A stretch of DNA of 64,000 nucleotides from Quercus robur. Taxonomy: Eukaryota > Streptophyta > Magnoliopsida > Fagales > Fagaceae. Positions within the stretch are counted from its first letter, which is position 1. The number at the start of each line of letters is the position of its first letter. This document shows, piece after piece, positions 23,290-34,200 of the stretch. The position numbers and the translations under genes were made by a program. The notes beneath the pieces are model-generated. The model was given only the letters and a program-made list of their open reading frames with translations. It ran no database searches and had not been told where the DNA came from. The stretch spans positions 52,461,802-52,525,801 of the forward strand of contig NC_065537.1 of NCBI RefSeq assembly GCF_932294415.1, read 5' to 3'.

Positions 23290-24405
23290 ATTGTATGTTG
23301 AATGGTCGCTTAAGCAAGACAAAATTGTTTGGCCTTATTCCACCAATGGCAAATTCCAAGTGAAAAAAGCTTATACCATCCTCCTCAATGAAAACCTCCC
23401 TTCTCACCCAAACTCACCTACTATTCCACCAAAGGTTTGGAAAACTTTATGGAAAGTTCCACTCCCACAAAAAATTCTGCTTTTTGTTTGGAAAGTTTTG
23501 CACTCAGCCCTTCCTGTAAGAAACACTCTTATCCATAGAGGCATTAATTGCTTTGATACCTGCCCCTTTTGTCAAGAAGATGGGGAAAGCTTAGACCACT
23601 TGTTTCTTAATTGCCCTTTCTCTAGAGCTGTTTGGTTAGGCAGTGATTTAAACTTTTGTATTGATACACTTCCTTACCACTCCATATCTGATTGGATAAG
23701 TAACTGGATTCAAGGAAGCCAAAAGGAAAACCGATTCAAGAACTGCATTCCTAATTTGTTTGTCACCCTTTGGTGTATATGGAATCACAGAAATGGCATA
23801 GCCTTCGAAGGGAAATTACCCAATACAAGGGAGGTTAGGCTAACCTCAACTGCTTTAACGCACAGGTACAATGCTGCTTTTATTGAAAATCTTACAGGTC
23901 AAGAGCAAACAAAAAAGGGAGACAGCCAGCATCTTACTACTGCCTGGCCTTACCAAGAAGATTGGCAATTGTTGTATCATGTGGAAATTTCCAGAAAAGT
24001 GATTAGAGGAAGAAGAGGTGCTGCCTTGATAGGTAAATCAAAGGAAGGATGCCAACTTGTCAGAAAAGCCTTTCGCACAGCATTCCAAGACCCTAAGAAA
24101 ACAAAGTTTGCGGCGATCCGTGAAGCACTCCTCTACACAGCTCATTTGGGTCTTCAAAGAGTGGTGATCCTAACTGATAGCAAGGAAATCCAACTCTTTT
24201 GGAGGTCTAAGAGTTACTGGCCTTGGTGGATTGAATCCTCAATAGAAGATATTCATAATATTATTAAGCAATACTCTACGCTACTTGTTTTTTATGAAAA
24301 TTTCAGACTATGTACTAACTGAATGCAGGGAACTTGCTAATATGATAGCAAGACAAACTCCAAATTTTCTGTTGTAATCTCTTTGTCTGGTATAAAAAAA
24401 AAAGC
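23290..24405 (+). mobile_element. 5'-truncated L1-type LINE (zf-RVT and RNase H end)
   Basis: An open frame to 24322 encodes the 3' end of a plant LINE polyprotein. First comes a reverse-transcriptase zinc-binding region (about residues 40-125 of the frame) with WKTLWKVPLPQKILLFVWK and the Cys/His set CPFCQEDGESLDHLFLNC. A plant-type RNase H-like region follows, with a KFAAIREALL helix and the motif LTDSKEI. A one-base shift near 24300 closes the frame early; the original end is visible as TECRELANMIARQ to TAA 24375-24377. An A-run at 24394-24403 is the likely poly(A) tail. The reverse transcriptase proper and everything upstream are missing, the usual 5' truncation. Inactive. Confidence 0.85.
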
Positions 24406-24906
24406 ACGGCATTAGAACAAAAAAAATGAAAAAAGATTATGCTGTGTTTGTTTTTTATTTTTTTTTGGTTCTCATTATTGTGACTAGTATTGGGCTGGCT
24501 AAATACCAATAGGCCCAATTAAAAATCCCAATACGGAATTCAATTGCTCAGGGAAGGAGGGCGGTGATCGGCTGCAATGACAGCACACCGTGAACCCCCT
24601 CAATTCCAATCCCACTCTTGTTGATTAAATTTTTTGACCTACTAGTGTACTACACTACTTTATGACAATTAATTTCTGCAGTAAAAGCCCTTGTCGAAAT
24701 AGCTGAACAATTAGGAAAGAAAGATTGGAATTTCAATCTGGACCCTTGCGCTAATAATGACCAAATCTAGATAAGAACACAAGTGAATTCAAGGCCATTC
24801 TACCACAACGAAACTCTTCTGCAATTGCAACTACACTGATGGTGTATTACACCTCCTTAAAATGGAATCCAAATTTTCTGTCATACTTTTCTTGCTCCAC
24901 TCTATA
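24406..24906. other. AT-rich spacer; nothing recognised
   Basis: No coding frame with recognisable content between the LINE tail and the hairpin element. Confidence 0.4.
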
Positions 24907-25044
24907 CTTCACCAATAAAAGCTTGTCACGTATTAACATAATTAATTAAATACTATTATTATTGACTTATTAATATTACCATTATTAATTAATGATAGTA
25001 TTTAATTAATTATGTTAACACGTGGCAAGCTTTTATTGGTGGAG
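24907..25044. mobile_element. Near-perfect 49-bp-arm hairpin (MITE)
   Basis: Arms 24907-24955 and 24996-25044 differ at three positions, all transition-type; the loop is 40 nt. The arms begin CTTCACCAATAAAAGC and CTCCACCAATAAAAGC. The right arm carries a G-box (CACGTG) that has decayed to CACGTA in the left arm. Non-coding. Confidence 0.85.
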
Positions 25045-26193
25045 ATGTACGTACAAAGCTTATTCTTATTGATTGATTGATTAATTTGTTTAAAATCCAT
25101 ACTAAGGAAGTAGTGCATAGTGCATTTACACTAATTACTTATTATTAATTGAATTGATTGATTCTTTCTTCTTCCTTTCTCAGATTTTGCTCTGGTGTTC
25201 ACTCTACCCCCTTATATTCATGGTCACATTATATTCCTGTTTTTCTATCATTCTAGGTATGATAGAAAAAGCTACAAAATTTTACAAAGGTTTTCGATGT
25301 GCAAATCAGAAGTAGCTTGAAGATAAAGATAGGTTGTTGCAGGTAATTCGTCTCTATAATACAATTCTGTCGTTTCTTGCCCTATTGAATGAGGAGAAAT
25401 CATAGGACTTGAGATCAAGCAGTGATTTTCATGGCAAAAAAATCGTTCTTTAAGAAAATAAATCCATATCCAGCAAAAGAAATTTCGGACTCTAACCATC
25501 CTCAGGTTGGTATTTCTTAGTCTAGATCCCTTCCTCTAGATTGGCAAAATATGGGTTCTTTAATTCTTTGTAGGTCATGTATCTGCTTGGTGAAAAAATT
25601 TTCTTTGGTTTTTTCAATTCAATTAATAATGGAAATTAATGCCATGTAATTAATATTTGACATGTACATGCCATAAGGTTCTTTTCCTCTCTTTCTTCTT
25701 TTGATTTTCTTGGATTTTATGATGTGAGAAGATACCGTTGAATTATGATTGAGTTAGTAAATAGGATTCAAGATGGAGGAATTTTTTGCATTTAAAGTAT
25801 GGGTTTTTTTTTCATTATTTTTTTTTTTATTATATAAGAGTGCTTATGCATATACATGTTTGTAGAAATGCCAAAAAATGGCTTTTGTTTATTTATTTTA
25901 TATTTTTTATATTTTTTATCCTCTGTGCATAATGTTTCCTTTCCTTAGTTATTTAATAGGTCATCGTAATGTTTTTGATGTGTTTGGATTTGGTTAGCTT
26001 CTTGTCATGGCAATAGCTATGCTTTGCCATGCTTGGCTGAGCTTTGCATTTGAGCCTAAGGATAATGTCTTAATTCTTCTAGAAAAGAAAGAAAATCATG
26101 TCTAGTATTTTATGTTAATGATTTACTCGTGTTCTTAGTGTGTTTAGAGAAATAGCCTTGATTGGTCCAAAGGTCTACATGTGGAAACTATCA

Positions 26194-26229
<36 letters not shown>

Positions 26230-26831
26230 CAAAGCCTCTGAAACTCCTACAATTTTCTACATCAGCACAATATTTAAATAAATTTAAGTAAGATTATTTT
26301 TGTTTAGTCCAAACTTAATAAGGAGTGAAACTCTATCTTTCTAACAAATCCAACTTAAAGTCAAACTCATCATTATCATTAATCAATATATATATATATA
26401 TATATATATAAGTAAAGCCTCCTACGTAGAGAGAGAGAAAAACAAAACCCTAAACCGATAAATCTCAAAAATTTTGGCAATTTAATTTGAGATTTTTTGA
26501 TTCGTAGGTGGTTGCAAACCATTATGAAGCGAGCCAAGCTTCTTTAAAAATTTTCTACCTTTTTTTTTTTTGTTTTTTTGTTTTTTGTTTTTTGTTTTTT
26601 GTTTACCATGTTAGCTTTTGTTGGGTATGAATTATGAAAGGAGTTTGGGCAGAATTTTTTTTTAATTGATTTTCCCAACTCTGGCATATTGAAGTTTATA
26701 GCATTGATTTTAGCAATGTTGATGATTTTTTTAAGGGAATGCCTCAATGAAGGACTGGTAGGTATATATATATAATACTAATATATATAGAGAGATTAAA
26801 GATCGAGGAGCTGTAGTTGTTTTTTCCCTTA
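25045..26831. other. Gene-free region with AT microsatellites
   Basis: Two TA runs (26196-26225 and 26386-26410) and poly-T tracts. AAACCCTAAACC at 26445-26456 looks like a telo-box beside a leader-like stretch, but the following ATG (26524) opens only a seven-codon frame, so I do not call a gene. Confidence 0.45.
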
Positions 26832-26836
26832 CCACT
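26832..26836. repeat. Left target-site duplication CCACT of Tat element 1
   Basis: CCACT here and at 37058-37062 flank the two LTRs exactly, giving a 5-bp duplication typical of Ty3/gypsy integration. Confidence 0.93.
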
Positions 26837-27382
26837 TGATGATACTGAAAACAATACCACCAATGAGTCACGCGCTCCTCACTCGATCGCAAATGGCACC
26901 TGCACAATGAAAAGGAGTAACCTAGCAGAGAGCACCGGTGTGGTACCGGCCGAATACCCTCCGAAGGTCAAGTTAGAACTATTCTCACTGCTCTAGAGTG
27001 CTAGAGAGGGTAAAATTACGCGTACCTTGGATCACGAGGGTGTTAAGGTTTTTATAGTAGCAAGGGTCATCCCCCTTTTCCCTTGGAGTAGAAGTCTTTT
27101 CCTTATAGGAGTCCTTTTTGGGCGTATTTTTCGGGATCCTTTCCTTATAGGGATTTCTCGAATATTCTATAGCGTGGGAAACAAGTCAATCCCTTACTTG
27201 TATCGTGGGGAGCAAGTCATATTACTTTGTCCGTCAGCCTTAATTCATTTCCATCAGCTTTTAGACCGTCAGCTATTAAGACCGTCACCCTTAGAGATCC
27301 TCTGTTATGGCTCCGTCTGCTTACGTATGGAAGGTCGCACAGAACCGTCGGTCCGAGGCCAGACTCCTTTTTATCCTTATCA
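26837..27382 (-). repeat. 3' LTR of element 1
   Basis: TGATGATACTG...CCTTATCA. Carries a TATA motif on the minus strand (plus-strand TTTTATA at 27050-27056). Five CCGTC pentamers lie in the last 155 bp (27231, 27266, 27282, 27313, 27345). Confidence 0.95.
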
Positions 27383-27397
27383 GTTGCCCCCTACTCT
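27383..27397 (-). other. Polypurine tract of element 1
   Basis: Minus strand AGAGTAGGGGGCAAC lies directly before the 3' LTR; expected primer for plus-strand DNA synthesis. Confidence 0.8.
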
Positions 27398-27567
27398 ACA
27401 TGTTCGACGCTTTCAACCGTCAGCATGTTGAGTTGTTTTTTGACACAAAAAGAACTATGAATGCCTCCTCGAGCAGCGAGCTTATTTAATGTAGGGTTAC
27501 GTGGCGAGTGGTCATTGGCCTCGTTTCTGGGCACGGACGTCGCCTCGCATTCCGTGCGTTTTTCCCT

Positions 27568-27577
27568 TATATAAATA
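27568..27577 (+). promoter_or_regulatory. TATA box of the antisense transcription unit (element 1)
   Basis: TATATAAATA in a pyrimidine-rich context, about 150 bp before a splice donor. A TATATATA-type box stands at the equivalent place in element 2 (49339-49346). A start site near 27600 is expected. Confidence 0.6.
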
Positions 27578-27717
27578 TCACGCTTTGCTTCATTTTGTCA
27601 TTTTAACTTCGCAGATCTTTTTAACAGAGAAACCGTCACTCTCGCTCACGTTTTGCTCCGTCAGCTCTTACCAGTACCGTCACACTTCGTTCCATTTATT
27701 CAAGATCTATTTCACCT

Positions 27718-27826
27718 GTAAGTTCCCTTTCCTTTCTGCTTCCTTTTTATTTTTATTTTTGCCCAAGAATTTTTCTTTTATTGAGAACGTCAGTCTAGGA
27801 ACTTAGGGTGTATCCGTCACTTGTAG
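27718..27826 (+). other. 5'-UTR intron of the antisense unit (element 1)
   Basis: Donor GTAAGT at 27718 and acceptor CACTTGTAG ending 27826, eight bases before the first ATG (27835). Element 2 has the same donor and acceptor at 49449 and 49562. Confidence 0.55.
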
Positions 27827-27834
27827 GTAGTCAG

Positions 27835-29116
27835 ATGTCAAGTGACGCGTCGAGTGATCAGTCGTCAGTCCGCGATGGAGCGGGCTACGACGAAGTCTTT
27901 GGCTCAGGTCAAGAGTCCGACGGCTTTTTGGAGTCGTCAGGAAGAGAAACGTCCGCCCAATCCCTTAGTATTGACGTAGAGGACCGTGTTGAGGGAGTCA
28001 GGGAAGGGGTGTTAAGTGAGGTTGAGGTCGAGCGGATCGTCAAGGAAGTTGTTGACGACGGGAACTGGGAGGAAGGTGACGTAGAGATCGATAGTGACGA
28101 AGATAGGGATGACGGTAGCGAGGTTAGTAGTGACGGTCATGAGGATGAGGATGACGAAGAGTCCAGTGAGGGAACTTCAGGGAGTTCCGGAGGTAACCGT
28201 CCCTTCATCCTTCCAGAGGAGTGGGCCGTCAATAAATTTCTCCCAAAGATGAGCAACAGAGTTTTTTCTGAATTGCGTATTCGTTTTCAGATCCCTGATC
28301 ACATTCCCCTCCGTCTCCCTAAAAAGAATGAGAAGTGTTATACAGGGAGGACGGCTGATGTGGGGATGTATGACGCCATGTTCGCAGCTGGCCTTAGGCT
28401 CCCACTGACGGCTTTACACCGTCAGCTGGCGGATTTCTTAGGATTGTCCGTCAGCCAGATCTCTCCGAATGCCTGGAGGATCTTTATTGGAGCTGAGGTT
28501 CTTTGGGGTCGCTTGAGTGGGGGGAACCGTCAACTTTCGCTAGACGAGTTCTTTTACTGCTACAGACCCCAACATAAAGTATCCGCCAAGGGGACATATC
28601 ACTTTGCACCTCGTGAGAAGAACTTAAGATTGGTGTTTGATATGCCGGATTCAAATAGGAATTGGAAAAATAGATTTTTCTTTGTTAAAGGGACGGACTG
28701 GGTGTGTCGCCCGGATGAATGGGATAAGTTGCCCGGGGGTTATTTTGATAATACTTGGGCTTATATTAGGGAGTCAGGTTGCCCCCGTCTCTTTCTTTTT
28801 ACCGTCGCTTTTCATTTTCACCGTCTCTTTTTAACACCGTCTGTTTCCTTTTGTTTCAGCCATCACTCGTCCGGAGGTGTCTGACGAACAGAGGGATTTC
28901 ATCCGTCGGATACTCACCATCTCACTTGAGCAACGCAGGTGTAGGGACTTGATAACCCTAGACACTCTACATTTGTATTGTGGTGGTCCTGAGCCGACGG
29001 TCGAAGCACGGAAGTTGGAAGAATTTTCAAGAAAATGTAAGTAAATGCTTTATTTAATCCGTCTGCTACTATTCATCCGTCAGATTACTTTATCCGTTAG
29101 CTTTCTTTGTGCAGAG
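27835..29116 (+). CDS. Antisense ORF1: putative gypsy-type transposon protein (two main exons)
   Basis: Exons 27835-28777 and 28860-29036, with GT/AG introns. The last codon is completed by the first two bases of the next exon (29115-29116), which makes TAG; predicted product 373 aa. ATG 27835 follows the 5'-UTR intron and matches the start in element 2. Residues 1-125 are Ser/Asp/Glu-rich and very acidic. Residues about 135-260 resemble the plant 'putative gypsy type transposon' domain (Pfam PF04195 by recall), with GMYDAMFAAGLRLPLTALHR and FLGLSVSQISPNAWR. Exon 2 encodes a charged helical tail. The unit runs opposite to gag-pol, between pol and the 3' LTR, as the extra ORFs of some Tat elements do. 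Molecular function is unknown. No stops or frameshifts. Confidence 0.7.
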
Positions 29117-30139
29117 ATGGAGGCTGCGAAGCAAAGGGTGAGGGCCGCTGCCGCCCGTAAGAAGGAAGAAGATAAAGCGAAGGGGAAGGATGGAGCGTCA
29201 ACTCCTCATTCCTCCTTGAAGGGCTCAATCAAGAGGAAAACTGACGGAAATGATGATCCTCCCTCTAAGAAGGTGGCCGTCACTCCTACGGACGTTCCCT
29301 CCCAGAAGTCACCTCCCAAGCTTAGTCACGGTGCTGGGAAAGGAGTGATGACTTCCTCTGGTCCCGTCATTGAGGGGCCCCGTTGCTTGCTGACTCACAA
29401 GGATCATGCTGTCGAGAGTCTGGAGTCTATTATCAAACAGACGGACTTGGATCCCTGTGCTCAGCTTGGGACGGATGACCTGGGGGCGTCAGCCTTCTTT
29501 GATATTGCACGGGTATGTTTCCTTCTTTGATCAATCTGATATTTTTCCTTGCTTAATAGCTGACGGTTGTGTTTTCTTCAGGCCTTGGTTCGTGTTAAAG
29601 CACTTCAAGACCGTTGCATGGCCAAAGAAGGCGTCGTCTCCCGGGTGAGGAGGCACAATTCCACCCTGATGGATCAGCAGGCGCAATACAAGGAGGCCGT
29701 CCGTCTCTTAAACACGGATCTGAAGGATGTGAAGGAGAAGCTAGGAGAAGCAGAGGGTGAGCAGAAGAAACTTGAGGAGGAGGTTTCGTCTTTGCGTGCG
29801 CAGGTGGTGACGGCTGGGACTGACGCAGTTGAAAAGTTTAAGACAACTCAGTCCTTCATCGACTCTTGTGCTGATTACTATGGCGCAGGTTTTGACGATT
29901 GTCTGAAGCAAGTGTCGTTGGCTTATCCGTCACTAGATCTGTCTGGAATCACCATGGACACTTCCGTTCCAATGACTCCTGCCGCTGATAGAGATGACGA
30001 ACCCCTCAGTTTGGATTCCTTGCTTAATGATGCTGGGGTTGTTTTGGCCCAGCCTGCTGTCGCTACCCCTGCTGGGCCTTCAGATCAGATCGTGAAGGAT
30101 AAAGCTGACGGGGTCTCCAAGGACGCTCCTGCCGCTTAA
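29117..30139 (+). CDS. Antisense ORF2: basic and coiled-coil protein
   Basis: Exons 29117-29512 and 29582-30139, joined in phase by a GT/AG intron; 317 aa, stop TAA 30137-30139. In the spliced mRNA its ATG directly follows the ORF1 stop. Residues 1-80 are rich in Lys/Arg/Ala (KQRVRAAAARKKEEDKAKGK), like a nuclear or nucleic-acid-binding tail. Residues about 135-215 form a heptad-like coiled coil (EKLGEAEGEQKKLEEEVSSL). The C-terminus is Ala/Pro/Asp-rich. In related plant proteins such a coiled coil often follows the ORF1-type domain in a single chain, so this may be a split protein; a different splice that fuses the two cannot be excluded, although I found none that keeps the frame. It is intact in this young element. 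Confidence 0.65.
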
Positions 30140-30407
30140 TCCTTTATTAGTTGTAATTTTTGAACAATGTCTTCAAGTGCCCGTATGTTTGTTGGGCTTT
30201 TTTGTTTGTAATTCAATCTATCTGTTGTCCGTTACTTTGAACATATATACTGACTTTTTATTGTTTGACTAATTTTAATGAGATCGCCTATTATTTTTAT
30301 ATTTAGCCTTTTTGATTAGCTCGTCATCTTTACAGGCTTTTTGGTTCGAGAAACTTATTTGTAAGTAGTCTCATTTTTTGGTAAGACCGTCAATAAGTTG
30401 ACCGTCT

Positions 30408-30940
30408 ACCATAAAATTTTTCATCCACTGGACCGTCAGTTTTGAGGGCCCGATGCCTATGATAACTATTTATTGGACCGTTAGCTTTTAGCTTCAGCTT
30501 TTTCGGTCCGTTATTTTGATGGCTATTAGCCTCGATGCCTTTCGACATCCCTGTTGGTCCGTCGGTTTTGAAAGCTCGATCCATATGATAACTTTATCTG
30601 TTGGACCGTCAGCTTTTAACTTTAGCCTTTTCAGACCATTATCTTTATGGCCATTAGCCTCGATGCCTTTCGACATCCCTGTTGGTCCGTCGGTTTTGAA
30701 GGCTCGGTCCATATGATAACTTTATCTGTTGGACCGTCAGCTTTTAACTTTAGCCTTTTCAGACCATTATCTTTATGGCCATTAGCCTCGATGCCTTTCG
30801 ACATCCCTGTTGGTCCGTTGGTTTTGAAGGCTCGATCCATATGATAACTTTATCTGTTGGACCGTCAGCTTTTAACTTTAGCCTTTTCGGACCATTGTTT
30901 TCTTTGGCTTTTTTAGCCTTGATGCCTTAACATCTTTCAT
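30408..30940. repeat. 128-bp tandem array in element 1
   Basis: Units begin TTGGACCGT(C/T)AGCTTTTA at 30473, 30601, 30729 and 30857, spacing exactly 128 bp, with partial units at both ends. Each unit contains several CCGTC or CCGTT pentamers. It lies between the antisense genes and the end of pol. The small open frames here are only repeat periodicity. Confidence 0.92.
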
Positions 30941-31216
30941 TAGCCCGTCAGGTTTTTCCTTAGTCCGTGGGTTATGGACTTAGTCGTTCTTGGGTCGTAA
31001 ACTCAGTGGATCGTCGGAGGAAAAATATACTTCAGTGATTTCTGAATAAAACTCCTCTTATTGCTATGCATTTAAATAAAAGTAATTAAAACCAAACCCT
31101 GCCCCTTGGGCTAAAAAAAAGTATTGTTGCGAAAAAACTAAAGTAAACGATAAATCTGAGGAGTTAAACTATAATTTGTTGAAAAATAAAAGAAGTTGGT
31201 CTTCATGCTGCTGCTT

Positions 31217-34200
31217 CTATTGGTAGTACTTCCGTAGGTGCTCGGTGTTCCATGGATGTGGTAGCTTCTGTCCCTCCAATGTTTCAAGGTGGTAAGTCCC
31301 TTTTCTCTGCCACGACGAGATTCGGTAAGGGCCTTCCCAATTGGGGCCGAGTTTCCCTTGGGTAGGGTCCCTAGCGGCGCCCATGACCTTCCTAAGAACA
31401 AGGTCTCCGACTTGGAAGTCTCTGTGTCGGACCCGAGAGTTGTAGTATTTGGCCATGCGATCCTGGTACCTAGCGAGCCTTTGTTCCGCCGCTGCCCTGA
31501 TCTCATCCACTAGGTCGAGCTGTAGTCGCATAGCTTCATCGTTTTTGTCCTCATCATGGTTGTGTACCCTATAGCTTGCGAGTCCGACTTCTGCCGGGAT
31601 GATTGCTTCGCTTCCGTACGTCAGGCGGAACGGTGTTTCTCCTGTTGGTGTTCTTGCCGTCGTCCTGTATGCCCATAGTACACTTGGCAATTCTTCGGGC
31701 CATATACCCTTTGCCCCCTCGAGCCGAGTCTTGATGATCTTGAGCAAGGATCGGTTTGTGACCTCGACTTGTCCATTAGCTTGAGGGTGGGCGGGGGAGG
31801 AGTAGTGGTTCTTTATTCCCAACTGTGAGCAAAAATCTCGAAAATGGTCGTTGTCGAACTGTCTCCCGTTATCCGAGACAAAGACTCTAGGAATGCCAAA
31901 CCTGCATACGATGCATCTCCAGACGAAGCTCCGAACGTTTTTCTCCGTAATCGTGGCTAAAACTTCAGCTTCCACCCATTTCGTGAAATAGTCGATGCCT
32001 ACTACCAGGAATTTCAGCTGCCGCATAGCTGTAGGGAATGGTCCCATAATGTCTAATCCCCATTGCGCGAACGGCCATGGGGCTGTCATCGGGGTCAGCT
32101 CTTCGGTTGGTTGTCTAATAATGTTGCTGAACCGTTGGCATTTGTCGCAGACCCTGACATAGGCTTCGGCATCCTTCTGCATGGTGGGCCAATAATACCC
32201 TGCTCGTACAAGCTTGTGTACCAATGATCTGGACCCTGAGTGGTTTCCGCAGATTCCTTCATGTACTTCTCTCATGACGTAGTCTGCCTCTTCCGCACCC
32301 AAGCATCTCAGATACGGTCGGGAGAAACCTCTCTTGTATAGGACGTCTTTTATCAGGACGAACCTTGCCGCCTGGACTTTAAGTTTCCTTGCAGCTTCCT
32401 TCTCGTTCGGCAAGACCCCGTTTTTTAGGTACGAAACCAACGGCGCTGCCCAGCCACTGTCGGAGCATATTTCCTGCATATTGCTGAGATTTATTAGCGG
32501 GGAAAGCTGTACAAAGGAGAGTACATTACCAGGGACGACCATTCGTTCTGCTGAGGCGGCCTTCGCGAGACGGTCTGCTCGCTCGTTTTCCTCTCTGGGA
32601 ATCTGGATGATTTTGGCTTCTAGGTCGCCCAATCTTGTCCTTACTTCGTCAAGGTACTTCTTCATCTTTTCGCTCTTGTACTCGTAGTCTCCATTTATCT
32701 GGTTGGTGATGACCTGTGAATCGCAGTGGACGACTACCCTTGCGGCTCCTGCCGCTTTGGCGAGGTCGAGTCCTGCTATCAGTGCCTCATATTCTGATTC
32801 ATTGTTGGTGGCGGGAAAGTTTAGACGGACCATACATTCAATGGTGTCTCCTTCCGGTGATAGTAACACAATACCGGCCCCTGCGGCTTGCCTGTTGGAT
32901 GATCCGTCCGTATGTATGCTCCATTGAGGGGGCTCTGCTGCCCCCTGGCCCTCGTCATGGGTGAACTCAGCTATAAAGTCGGCGACAGCCTGTCCCTTGA
33001 TGGCAGTCCGTGGACGATACTGAATGTCAAATTCGCTCAGCTCGATCGCCCATAATGCCAGTCGGCCCGCGGCCTCGGGGCTGCTCATTGCTCGCCGTAA
33101 AGGCTTGTCAGTCAGGACATGTACCGTGTGAGCTTGGAAGTACGGTTTGAGCTTTCGGGCTGCCGTAACCAATGCGAAGGCAAGTTTCTCCATCGGCGGG
33201 TATCTTTCCTCGGCACCGCGAAGCGCTCGGCTTGCGTAGTATACGGGTTTTTGCACTCTTTCTTCTTCTCTCATCAAGGCTGCGCTAACAGCTGCGGGGG
33301 AGACGGCCAGATAGAGAAAAAGCTCTTCTCCCGGCTGCGACGGACTCAACAACGGTGGAGAGGAGAGGTAAACCTTCAATTCTTCGAACGCTTGCTGGCA
33401 TTCGTTGGTCCATTCAAAGGATTTTTTCAATGTCCGGAAGAAGGGCAAACACTTGTCCGTTGCTCTCGACACGAACCTGTTGAGTGCCGCTATTTTTCCA
33501 TTTAGGCTTTGCACCTCCTTTATACTTCTTGGCGGTGTCATTTCCATAATGGCTCGGATCTTATCCGGGTTTGCCTCGATTCCTCTTTGAGACACCATGA
33601 ATCCCAAGAATTTTCCTGCCGTTACTCCAAAGGCGCACTTCCCTGGGTTGAGCTTCATATTGTAGGAGCGGAGTGTATCAAATGTTTCTTTGAGATCTCC
33701 TAGATGATCTTCCTCCCTCCGGCTCTTAACTAGCATGTCGTCTACGTAGACCTGGACATTCCTCCCAATCTGTTGTGCGAACATTTTGTTCATGAGCCTT
33801 TGGTACGTTGCGCCTGCGTTCTTTAGGCCGAAGGGCATGACCTTGTAACAGATTAGGCCTTGGCTGGTTACGAACGACGTTTTCTCCTGGTCGGCTTCGT
33901 GCATTCGGATTTGGTTGTATCCCGAGAAAGCGTCCATGAAACTCAGCAACTGGTGTCGGGCCGTGGAGTCTACTAGGACATCGACCCTGGGCAGGGGGTA
34001 GCTATCCTTGGAGCAAGCTTTGTTAAGGTCGGTGAAGTCCACACACATCCGCCATTTCCCACTCGCTTTCTTCACCATTACTACATTTGCTAACCAGTCG
34101 GGATAGTACACTTCCCTGATGAAACTTGCTTCCCGTAGCTTTCTGACTTCCTCTGCTATGGCTCGGTCTCGCTCCGGGGCAAACACCCTCTTCTTTTGTC

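Noticed and set aside
26445-26545. Telo-box plus leader as a gene start
   Set aside because: The ATG at 26524 gives only a seven-codon frame and no splice donor in frame follows.
27808-27834. Start of antisense ORF1 at a GTG upstream of the ATG at 27835
   Set aside because: It lies within the conserved 5'-UTR intron and is not an ATG; the start in element 2 matches 27835.
30390-30844. Several 60-70-codon frames on both strands
   Set aside because: They repeat every 128 bp and follow the tandem array; periodic non-coding sequence, not genes.
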